From the NCBI GenBank assembly GCA_963727235.1, contig CAVSFZ010000023.1, positions 4,582 through 68,581 of the forward strand: 64,000 nt of DNA, read 5' to 3'. The position numbers and the translations under genes are program-made. This DNA comes from CAVPTL01 sp963727235 (GTDB lineage: Bacteria > Actinomycetota > Thermoleophilia > Gaiellales > JAICJC01). Under the pieces are notes generated by a model. That model worked only from the letters and a program-made list of their open reading frames with translations. It searched no databases and was not told the origin of the DNA. Shown piece by piece: positions 54,618-61,734 of the stretch (its first letter is position 1; each line of letters starts with the position of its first letter).

Positions 54618-55141
54618 GGATCGGGGTCCTGATCTCGGGCAACGGCACCAACCTGCAGGCGCTGATCGATGCCGGCGACATCGAGATTGCGTGCGTGGTC
54701 TCGAGCCGCGCAGATGCGCCGGGCATTGGGCGTGCGGAGCGAGCCGCGATTCCGGTGATCGCCACGACCGACGAGGGGGACACCGCGGCCTTTCTGGAGC
54801 AGCATGAGGTGGAGCTGGTGGTGCTGGCGGGATATATGCAGATCCTCACCCCCGCCTTTCTCGCCCGATTCCCGCGGGGGGTGATCAACGTCCACCCGTC
54901 GCTGCTACCCGCGTTCCCCGGACGCACCGCGATCGCCGACGCGCTCGCCCACGGCGTGCGTGTCACCGGAGTCACGGTGCACCGGGTGGACGCCGGTATC
55001 GACACCGGCCCCATCCTGCTGCAGGAGGCCGTGACGGTTCCGTATGATGACGACGCCTTGGATCTCGAGGATCGCATCCACCAGGTTGAGCACCGGCTGC
55101 TGGTACAGGCGGTGCGCGACATCCGAACTCAGGGACGGTGA
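54614..55141 (+). CDS. purN: Phosphoribosylglycinamide formyltransferase
   Basis: The enzyme uses 10-formyl-THF to formylate GAR. Motifs: 'RIGVLISGNGTNLQALIDAG', 'NVHPSLLPAFPG' and 'GVTVHRVDAGIDTGPILLQ', with the catalytic Asn-His-Asp set visible (Asn and His in NVHPS). The natural family start falls on CTG 54614, which shares 4 nt with the purM stop (CTGA) exactly as GTGA and ATGA do at the other junctions, and GGAG lies 6 nt upstream. No ATG or GTG is in frame nearby; a TTG lies about 45 nt upstream. I annotate the CTG, giving 175 residues. Confidence 0.9.
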   Translation: MRIGVLISGNGTNLQALIDAGDIEIACVVSSRADAPGIGRAERAAIPVIATTDEGDTAAFLEQHEVELVVLAGYMQILTPAFLARFPRGVINVHPSLLPAFPGRTAIADALAHGVRVTGVTVHRVDAGIDTGPILLQEAVTVPYDDDALDLEDRIHQVEHRLLVQAVRDIRTQGR

Positions 55142-55143
55142 CC

Positions 55144-56682
55144 ATGAAGATCGCACGCGCTCTGATATCGGTTTCGGACAAGAACGGGCTGTCGACGTTC
55201 GCCCAGGGGCTGCACAAGCTCGGAGTGGAGCTGATCTCGACGTCGGGGACCGCGGATTTCCTCGAGTCGGCGGGGCTCCCGGTCACCCGGGTGGAGACGC
55301 TCACCGAACAGGCCGAGCTGCTGGACGGCCGGGTAAAGACGCTTCATCCCGTTGTATTCGCCGGCATTCTGGCGCGACGCGACAACGTCGAGGACATGGC
55401 GTCGCTGCGCGAGCGGGGGATCCAGCCGATCGACATGGTGGTCTCGAACCTGTACCCGTTCCGCTCGGTGGCCGGGCGGCGGGGGGTGCCCGATCACGAG
55501 GTGCTCGAGAACATCGACATCGGCGGCCCGTCGATGGTCCGAGCTGCCGCCAAGAACCACGTGGCGGTAGCGGTCGTGACCGAGCCCGAGCGCTACGGCT
55601 TCGTGCTGGATGAGCTGCGCTCGCGCAACGGCGAGCTGTCGGCAGAAACCCGCCGGGAGCTGGCCGGCGACGCCTTCTCGCACACCGCATCGTATGACGC
55701 GGCGATCGCAACCTGGTTCACCGACACCGAGCCGTTCCCGGAACGACTCACCCTCGACTACCTCAAGGTCACCGACCTGGCTTATGGGGAGAATCCGCAC
55801 CAGCGCGCTGCCTTCTATCGCGACGCCGGCGCGCGCCGAAACCTGTTGTCACGCGTCGAGCAGCACGGCGGCCCACAGCTCTCGTTCAACAACCTCGGAG
55901 ATCTCCAAGCCGCGCGAATGCTGGCTGCCGCCTTCCAGGTGCCGGCGGTGGTGATCATCAAGCACGCGATCCCCTCGGGCGTGGCGGTTGGCGCGAGCCT
56001 GAGCCAGGCGTTCGATCAGGCACTCGCATGTGATCCTGCCGCAGCGTTCGGCGGGGTAATTGCGGTCAACCGGCCGGTGTCAGCCGACCTGGCGGCGGCC
56101 ATGACCGAGCGCAAGCTGGACGTGCTGTTCGCGCCCGGCTACGAGGATGGAGCGCTGGAAGTGCTGCAGCGCAAGGAGAGCCTTCGCATCCTCGAGGACA
56201 AGGAGCGGCGCAAAGCCTCGCCGGGCGAACGCGACGTGCGCAGAGTGCTGGGCGGGCTGCTGGTGCAGGATCGCGACATGGAGCTGGACGAGCGCGAGAC
56301 GATGACGGTGGTGACAGAAGCCTCGCCCACCAAACGGCAGTGGGACGACCTGCTGTTCGCCTGGCGGGTGGCGCATTTCGTGCGTTCCAACGCGATCGTG
56401 CTGGCCCGCGACCTGGCGACCGTCGGCATCGGGGCCGGCCAGGTCAGCCGGGTGGACGCGGTGCGGCTCGCGATCGAGAAGGCCGGCGAGCGGGCCGGTG
56501 AGTCGGTGTTGGCCTCAGACGCCTTCTTCCCGTTCGAAGACGGCCCGAAAGCGGCCTTCGACGCGGGCGTAACGGCGGTGATTCAGCCGGGCGGGTCGGT
56601 GCGAGACGACGATATCGTTGCAGCCGCCAACGCCGCCGGCGTGTCGATGGTCTTCACCGGCCGCCGCCACTTCGCCCACTGA
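55144..56682 (+). CDS. purH: Bifunctional AICAR transformylase/IMP cyclohydrolase
   Basis: The 512-residue enzyme finishes IMP. The N-terminal MGS-like cyclohydrolase is at about 1-190 ('ALISVSDKNGLSTFAQGLHK', 'GRVKTLHPVVFAGILARRDN', 'IDIGGPSMVRAAAKNHVAV'). The C-terminal transformylase has 'YGENPHQRAAFYRD', 'VVIIKHAIPSGVAVG', 'AFGGVIAVNRPV' and 'VRSNAIVLARD'. It uses the second 10-formyl-THF of the pathway. ATG 55144 is preferred; GTG 55138 would give the GTGA overlap seen elsewhere. Confidence 0.96.
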   Translation: MKIARALISVSDKNGLSTFAQGLHKLGVELISTSGTADFLESAGLPVTRVETLTEQAELLDGRVKTLHPVVFAGILARRDNVEDMASLRERGIQPIDMVVSNLYPFRSVAGRRGVPDHEVLENIDIGGPSMVRAAAKNHVAVAVVTEPERYGFVLDELRSRNGELSAETRRELAGDAFSHTASYDAAIATWFTDTEPFPERLTLDYLKVTDLAYGENPHQRAAFYRDAGARRNLLSRVEQHGGPQLSFNNLGDLQAARMLAAAFQVPAVVIIKHAIPSGVAVGASLSQAFDQALACDPAAAFGGVIAVNRPVSADLAAAMTERKLDVLFAPGYEDGALEVLQRKESLRILEDKERRKASPGERDVRRVLGGLLVQDRDMELDERETMTVVTEASPTKRQWDDLLFAWRVAHFVRSNAIVLARDLATVGIGAGQVSRVDAVRLAIEKAGERAGESVLASDAFFPFEDGPKAAFDAGVTAVIQPGGSVRDDDIVAAANAAGVSMVFTGRRHFAH

Positions 56683-56802
56683 GGCTGGTCCGCGGCGGCT
56701 CTGGCGGCGTCCCACGCGGCGGTGCGGTGCTCAACGTGGCTTTGCCACGCCTCCGCTCCGCCCACCGCTCGATCCTTGCCAGAACCACCGCGTCCTGCGC
56801 CT

Positions 56803-56891
56803 CAGGGCGCCTGTCGAACCTGAGCGTTACTTGAATAATTGGTGCCTGGCACCAATTATTCACAGGGCGCGTGTCGAACCTGAGCGGTACT
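56803..56891. repeat. 29-bp direct repeats flanking palindrome copy 9
   Basis: Bases 56803-56831 and 56863-56891 are 27/29 identical and abut both ends of the palindrome at 56832-56862 with no intervening base. The left copy also contains CTCAGG (56801-56806) pairing with CCTGAG (56819-56824), a possible purH terminator hairpin. The rest of the gap 56683-56926 has no gene. Confidence 0.85.
56832..56862. repeat. Palindromic repeat, copy 9 (TT variant)
   Basis: This perfect 31-bp palindrome has arm TGAATAATTGGTGCC, centre T, and the complementary arm. It lies between purH and the convergent glycosyltransferase gene. Confidence 0.95.
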
Positions 56892-56902
56892 CGGCGTAAG
56901 AC

Positions 56903-56935
56903 GGTGAATAACGGTGCCTGGCACCGTTATTCACC
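56903..56935. repeat. Palindromic repeat, copy 10 (C variant)
   Basis: This perfect 33-bp palindrome has arm GGTGAATAACGGTGCC, centre T, and the complementary arm. Bases 56927-56929 provide the TAA stop of the minus-strand glycosyltransferase. Confidence 0.95.
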
Positions 56936-57952
56936 CAGGAGCAGGGAGTAGGCGGCTTCGTAGTCGGACACCATGCGCTCGGCTGAGAAGCGCTCGTGGG
57001 CGGCGCGGGAGGTGTCGGCGCGGTCGCAGGCGACCGCTTCGGGGAAGCGGGCGATCAGCGCCTCGACGGTGTCGTCGACGATCCCGCTGCGGCCGTCCTC
57101 GACCACCTCGGGCACCGCTCCCAAGCCGATCGCCGCCACCGGGGTGCCGCAGGCCATCGACTCGACCATCACCAGTCCGAACGGCTCCGGCCACTGGATC
57201 GGGAAGAGGGTCACCATCGCCCGCTGGAGCAGTTCGACCTTCTCGTCGTGCGAAACCTCACCGAGGTACTCGATGTTGCCGTCAAGGTGCGGGCGCACCG
57301 CCGCCTCGAAGTGGGCCTTCTCTTCGACGTCGTGGATCTTCCCCACCAGCTTCAGCGGCATGCCGGTCGCACGCGCGATCTCGACCGCGTTGTGAGCGCC
57401 CTTGTCGGGTGACATCCGCCCCACGAACAGCAGGTAGCCGTCGTGATCGGCGCTGAACGGATAGGCATCGAGGTCGATCGCGTTGTGACACGTCGCCAGC
57501 CAGTTCAGCTCGGGTCGCGGGGAGCGCTGATCCTCGGACAGCGAGATCAGCCGCACGTCCGGGGCGATCGCTCTGATCTGCGCGTACACCAAGCCCGGCT
57601 CGCCGGTGAGCGGTCCGTGGGTGGTGTGGCAGAACGGCGAGTTGATGGTGGCTCCCAGGGCACAGGCCAGCGGGCCGGAGTGATCGTTCACGAGATCGAA
57701 CTCGTCCGCCCGCTCGAGACAGGTGAGCGTGTGGTGCAGGTCTGGCAGCGACATCCCGATGCGATACGACGGCGGATCGTCGTACGCGGTGACCAGATGG
57801 GCTTTGGTGCGTGACTCGCCGGCTGCAAACAGCGTCACGTCATGGCCGCGGTCGACCAGCCCATCGGCGAGGATCGACACCACCCACTCGATGCCGCCGT
57901 AGCGAACCGGGGGCACGGCGAACCAGGCGGGCGCCAGCAGCGCGATCTTCAC
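56927..57952 (-). CDS. Family 4-type glycosyltransferase (GT-B fold)
   Basis: The 341-residue protein starts at GTG 57952 ('MKIALLAPAWFAVPP', 'YGGIEWVVSILADGLVDRGH'). The C-terminal half shows 'LLFVGRMSPDKGAHNAVEIA' and the donor-binding 'FGLVMVESMACGTPVAAIGL' followed by 'VPEVVEDGRSG'. It is expected to use a nucleotide sugar at the cytoplasmic membrane face. It overlaps the upstream DUF3052-like gene as GTGA. The acceptor is unknown. Confidence 0.87.
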   Translation of the reverse strand: MKIALLAPAWFAVPPVRYGGIEWVVSILADGLVDRGHDVTLFAAGESRTKAHLVTAYDDPPSYRIGMSLPDLHHTLTCLERADEFDLVNDHSGPLACALGATINSPFCHTTHGPLTGEPGLVYAQIRAIAPDVRLISLSEDQRSPRPELNWLATCHNAIDLDAYPFSADHDGYLLFVGRMSPDKGAHNAVEIARATGMPLKLVGKIHDVEEKAHFEAAVRPHLDGNIEYLGEVSHDEKVELLQRAMVTLFPIQWPEPFGLVMVESMACGTPVAAIGLGAVPEVVEDGRSGIVDDTVEALIARFPEAVACDRADTSRAAHERFSAERMVSDYEAAYSLLLGE

Positions 57953-58557
57953 GGACGTTGGGCCTTGGGAATCACGAACTTCTCGGCGGTGTGGGTCTCG
58001 GAGAAGCGCACCACCTTCACATCGAGCAGCCCCGAGGCCCGCCCGGCGGCGCGCACGTCCGACTCGCTCACGTGAGCGTCCTTGCCCTTTCGCCGGATCG
58101 TCCACAAGCCGCCGTCGGGTGCCAGCCGCGCTCTCAACCGGGCGAGCTTGGCAAGGTCATCCTGGCTCTCGGCGGCGGCGAACAGGTGATCGAGGTCGAC
58201 GCCCGAGTCGACCAGATCGGCGCCGCGATCGGCCAGCAGCTCCCGGAAGTCGGGATCGTCGAGACCCTCCAGAGCGACCCGCTGGCCCGGCTTGACGCCA
58301 AGCTTCTCGATCACGGTCTTTGGGTGCAGGACGGCGTGTGCCCACCGCTCGGCCCGATCTCCCAACTCCAGCTTCAGTGGCCCACCGGGGTAGTCGAGCA
58401 CCAGCGTGCCGCCGTCCGTCTTGGCGGACGTGACATCTCTGTGTGCCACGTTCACCCGGAACTCGCCTCGGAAGCGGACCTCGTCCGCCTCCAGCTGCGC
58501 ACGGCCTTGGGAGGTGACGCCCGCGTGGTGGGCGGTGCAGGTGACTTCTTGACCCAT
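57949..58557 (-). CDS. DUF3052-like protein with an extra N-terminal domain
   Basis: The 202-residue protein has a C-terminal region (about 75-200) resembling DUF3052: 'VIEKLGVKPGQRVALEGLDD', 'DGGLWTIRRKGKDAHVSESD' and 'GLLDVKVVRFSETHTAEKFV'. The first 75 residues look like a beta-rich domain ('RVNVAHRDVTSAKTDGGTLV') that I do not recognise. Translation is coupled to the glycosyltransferase. The function is unknown. Confidence 0.65.
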   Translation of the reverse strand: MGQEVTCTAHHAGVTSQGRAQLEADEVRFRGEFRVNVAHRDVTSAKTDGGTLVLDYPGGPLKLELGDRAERWAHAVLHPKTVIEKLGVKPGQRVALEGLDDPDFRELLADRGADLVDSGVDLDHLFAAAESQDDLAKLARLRARLAPDGGLWTIRRKGKDAHVSESDVRAAGRASGLLDVKVVRFSETHTAEKFVIPKAQRP

Positions 58558-58574
58558 GAGCCAAGTGTAATCAC

Positions 58575-58614
58575 CTGCGGCTTCTCTCAGGGTTAAGCCT
58601 GAGAGAAGCCGCAG
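58575..58614 (-). terminator. Strong hairpin after the IPT/TIG genes
   Basis: Perfect 17-bp arms (58575-58591 and 58598-58614) enclose a 6-nt loop, 9 nt past the stop at 58624 on the minus strand. No T-run follows. It separates the IPT/TIG unit from the DUF3052-like gene. Confidence 0.65.
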
Positions 58615-58623
58615 TCGGCACGT

Positions 58624-59709
58624 CTACGACGTAACGGTGAACGCCTGCTGGGACGTCGCCACATGGCTCCCAACCCACACTCTCACCGTGTCGGTGACCG
58701 CACCGCTGGGTACCGTCGCGGTGATTTTGGTATTCGAGTTGACCGTGAAGGTTGCATCAATGCCGTTGAACACCACCTCCGTCGCACCCGTGAACCCTGA
58801 ACCGGTAATCACCACCTGCGTCCCGACAGGCCCATGGTCGGGGCTCATCGACGTGATGAAGAAGGGAATCACCGTGAAGACCGAGGCTGTCTGCCAGGAA
58901 TGTCCAGGGGCGATAGCTGTGACGGGGCCTGTCTTGGCGCCCCAAGGAACGGTGACCCAGATGCTGTTGGCTCCCCCGACCGTGAACGATGTCGCGGGGA
59001 CGCCACCGAACTGAACGCTGGTCGCGTCGGCCACACCGGTGCCATCGATTTGCACTTGAATGCCCGGCTGGGCGCTGGACGGGGTGACCGTGATCAGCGC
59101 TGGGGTTCCGCCGCCCCCGTTATTGCACTGACAGTCGCCCTTGATCCACGCAGTTGCGGACTTGACGCTGCCGGAGGGCGTGGTCACTTTGATCTTGGTT
59201 TTGACCGGAGCCGTGAGCGGCACGATCGCGGTGATCTGCGTATCCGAATCGACGGTGAATGCCGCGGATGTCCCGAACGTGACAGCGGTGGCGCCGATGA
59301 AATGTGTGCCGGTGATCACCACGGCACTGCCGGTGCCGCTGGTCGTAGGGCTGAACGACGTGATCGTTGGGTTGGCCGGCGTGGACTTGGTGAACGCTGT
59401 GGCGCTGGTGGCGGTGCCCGCGGGCGTGGTCACCTTGATCTTGCCCTTGGCAGGCGCAGCCGCCGGAACCGTTGCGGTGATCTGCGTGTCCGAGTCGACG
59501 TGATAGGTCGCGGCGGCGGCGCCGAACGTGACACCCGTCGCCCCGGTGAACCCAGCTCCTTGGATCACCACCGAAGCGCCGGGGCCGGCCGACCCCGGAT
59601 CGAAGGATGTGATCTTGAGACCCGCCCCCAACACCACCGAGGTGCTCATAACCATCATCGCCGCCACCAACGCGATTGCCAGGGCAGCGCTCTTGCTCCA
59701 TCTTTTCAC
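58624..59709 (-). CDS. Secreted IPT/TIG-repeat protein, paralogue 1
   Basis: GTG 59709 is preceded by AAGGAG at 6 nt, giving 361 residues. A Sec signal peptide ('AALAIALVAAMMVMSTSVVL') is followed by four IPT/TIG immunoglobulin-like units of 75-85 residues, each with 'ITSF.P..G..G..VVI.G..F.GAT.V.FG' type strands and a 'SDTQITA.VP' turn. A Cys-Asn-Gly linker (CQCNNGGGG) divides units two and three. It is a paralogue of the gene upstream. A cell-surface or matrix role is inferred. Confidence 0.85.
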   Translation of the reverse strand: MKRWSKSAALAIALVAAMMVMSTSVVLGAGLKITSFDPGSAGPGASVVIQGAGFTGATGVTFGAAAATYHVDSDTQITATVPAAAPAKGKIKVTTPAGTATSATAFTKSTPANPTITSFSPTTSGTGSAVVITGTHFIGATAVTFGTSAAFTVDSDTQITAIVPLTAPVKTKIKVTTPSGSVKSATAWIKGDCQCNNGGGGTPALITVTPSSAQPGIQVQIDGTGVADATSVQFGGVPATSFTVGGANSIWVTVPWGAKTGPVTAIAPGHSWQTASVFTVIPFFITSMSPDHGPVGTQVVITGSGFTGATEVVFNGIDATFTVNSNTKITATVPSGAVTDTVRVWVGSHVATSQQAFTVTS

Positions 59710-59744
59710 GAGGTTCTCCTTGAATCCTGGGAAGGTCGGCACGT

Positions 59745-60818
59745 CTACGACGTGACCGTGAACACGCCGGGGGACGTCGCCGCCGAGTCCAAGCCGACCC
59801 ACACCCTCACCGTGCCGGTGGTCGCGGCAACCGGTACGGTCGCGGTGATTTTGGTGTCCGACTTGACCGCGAACGTCGCATCAACGCCGTTGAACATCAA
59901 CCGCGTGGCACCGGTAAAGCCGGCGCCGGTGATGACCACCTGCGAGCCGACGGGTCCGCGGTCGGGGCTCAATGAGGTGATCAAGAACGCAATCACGGTG
60001 AAGTCCGAGGCGGTCTGCCAGGAACCTCCCGGCGCAGTCACCGTGACCGGGCCCGACCGCGCGCCCGATGGAACGGTGGCATAGACGCTGGTGGGCCCCG
60101 CGAAGAACACGGTCGCCGAAACTCCGCCGAATTCAACGTCGGTCGCGGCGGCAAGATCCGAGCCGGAGATCCGCACCTCGGCGCCCGGCCTGGCGCTCGA
60201 CGGGGTGACCGTGATCGACGCCGGCGCTCCGCCGCTGCCGGCGCCCCTGACCCACGCCGTGGAGGACTTGGCGCTCCCCGCCGGCGTGGTCACCTTAATC
60301 CTGCCCTTGGCAGGAGCCGCCGCCGGAACCAGTGTGGTGATCTGGGAGTCCGAATCAACGCGAAAGCTCGCGACGACACCGCCAAATGTGACGCCGATCG
60401 TCCCCGTGAAGTGCGTACCGGTTAGCACGACGTAGGTGCCGGCTCCGCCGCTCGCGGGGGTAAACGAGGTGATCGTCGGCTTGGCCGCAACGGGTCGCGT
60501 GAACTGCGTCGAGCACGTGGCTCTACCCGTGGGCGTGGTCACCGAGATCTTGCCCCTCGCCGGTGCGGTCGCCGGAACTGTTGTGGTGATCTGGGTGTCG
60601 GAGTCGACGTGAAACGTCGCCTCGGCGGTCCCAAACGTCACACGGGTCGCCCCGGTAAAACCGCTACCGGTGATCACCACCGTTGTGCCGGCAGAACCAG
60701 ACCCGGGAGTGAAGGACGTGATCGTGAGACCAGCACCCAGCACCACCGAGGTACTCACCACCATCATCGCCGCCACCAGCGAGATGAACAGGCCAAATCT
60801 CTTCGTATGTCTTGTCAC
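59745..60818 (-). CDS. Secreted IPT/TIG-repeat protein, paralogue 2
   Basis: GTG 60818 with AAGGAG at 6 nt gives 357 residues. The architecture is the same as in the downstream paralogue: a signal peptide ('FISLVAAMMVVSTSVVLGAG') and four IPT/TIG units ('VVITGSGFTGATRVTFG', 'VVLTGTHFTGTIGVTFG', 'VRISGSDLAAATDVEFG', 'VVITGAGFTGATRLMFNG'). The 35-bp gap to the next gene suggests one transcript from the promoter at 60852-60880. Confidence 0.85.
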   Translation of the reverse strand: MTRHTKRFGLFISLVAAMMVVSTSVVLGAGLTITSFTPGSGSAGTTVVITGSGFTGATRVTFGTAEATFHVDSDTQITTTVPATAPARGKISVTTPTGRATCSTQFTRPVAAKPTITSFTPASGGAGTYVVLTGTHFTGTIGVTFGGVVASFRVDSDSQITTLVPAAAPAKGRIKVTTPAGSAKSSTAWVRGAGSGGAPASITVTPSSARPGAEVRISGSDLAAATDVEFGGVSATVFFAGPTSVYATVPSGARSGPVTVTAPGGSWQTASDFTVIAFLITSLSPDRGPVGSQVVITGAGFTGATRLMFNGVDATFAVKSDTKITATVPVAATTGTVRVWVGLDSAATSPGVFTVTS

Positions 60819-60851
60819 TGCACGCTCCTTCAATGCTGGAAGTTCGCAGTG

Positions 60852-60880
60852 ACAATATGTCGTTAAACGGTGATCTGCAA
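60852..60880 (-). promoter_or_regulatory. Candidate promoter of the IPT/TIG genes
   Basis: In an AT-rich patch, minus-strand TTGCAG (60880-60875) and TATTGT (60857-60852) are 17 bp apart, 33 nt before the start codon. Both hexamers are weak matches. Confidence 0.35.
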
Positions 60881-60909
60881 ATTCTCTAAATCATATTAAG
60901 CCGCCCACG

Positions 60910-61734
60910 TCATCCCGACCGCTTCAGCCGGCCATGCCGCTTGGCATACCGTTCCCCGCGGCTGAAGATGAACAGCCCAGCCGGGATCGAGATCACCCCG
61001 ATCAGCATCAGCGGCCACAGATCGCCCCACAGCGCGGACACTCCCGCGCCCTCCAGGATCGCGTGCCGACAGCCCTCCAGGGTGTAGGTGGCAGGCGAGA
61101 ACTTGGCCAGCCACTGCATCCAATCGGGCAGGACGCTGACCGGGTAGTACACGCCCGACACCACCAGCAGCATGCCCTGGGCGATGAACCCCAGCTGGGT
61201 GCCCTTCTCGGGCGAGATCAACGGCAGCACCGCGGTCATCATGCCGATGCCGACGAACGAGATCGAGGAGAAGGCCAGCACCACCATGGCCGACACGAAG
61301 TTGGCATCGGTGAACTGGACGCCGAGGATGTAGGCCACCAGCGCGAACAGAAAGATCGTACGGATGATGCCGTAGCAGACCGCAAACGCACCCATCCCGA
61401 GCAGATGGGCCGGGCGCGACAGCGGGGCCATGAAGGTGTACTCGATCGTGCCCTCCCACCGCTCCCAGGCAACCGTCTCGGTGACGATCTCGAACACCAG
61501 CCCGAGATATGACCACAGCACCGCACCGATCAGCAGCACGATCTCGGTGTCGTTGACGTTGATGTTGCCCCCGGCCGCCTCGACGCCCTTGGCGATGAAC
61601 ACGATCGTGAGCGTGTTGGCGATCGTGTAGACGAACCAGGCCACCTCCCACCACACAAACCGGCGGATCAGATAGGTATTTCGCTCGACGATGCCAGCGA
61701 AGCCGACCGCCTCGCGCCGCAAACCCTCGATCAT
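60910..61734 (-). CDS. ABC-2-type transporter permease
   Basis: The 274-residue protein has six hydrophobic spans ('VWWEVAWFVYTIANTLTIVF', 'IVLLIGAVLWSYLGLVFEIV', 'TIFLFALVAYILGV', 'FIAQGMLLVVSGVYYPVSVL'). The last string is typical of ABC-2 exporters of the DrrB/daunorubicin type. ATG 61734 overlaps the ATPase stop as ATGA. The substrate is unknown; polysaccharide, lipid or drug export are the usual roles. Confidence 0.87.
   Translation of the reverse strand: MIEGLRREAVGFAGIVERNTYLIRRFVWWEVAWFVYTIANTLTIVFIAKGVEAAGGNINVNDTEIVLLIGAVLWSYLGLVFEIVTETVAWERWEGTIEYTFMAPLSRPAHLLGMGAFAVCYGIIRTIFLFALVAYILGVQFTDANFVSAMVVLAFSSISFVGIGMMTAVLPLISPEKGTQLGFIAQGMLLVVSGVYYPVSVLPDWMQWLAKFSPATYTLEGCRHAILEGAGVSALWGDLWPLMLIGVISIPAGLFIFSRGERYAKRHGRLKRSG

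Noticed and set aside
18160..56935. A CRISPR array
   Set aside because: The repeats are single or paired, far apart, with no regular spacers and no cas genes.
18160..56935. Simple intrinsic terminators as the full explanation of the palindromes
   Set aside because: They lack a T-tract, one lies between divergent genes, and their sequence is far more conserved than terminators need; a termination side-effect is still possible.
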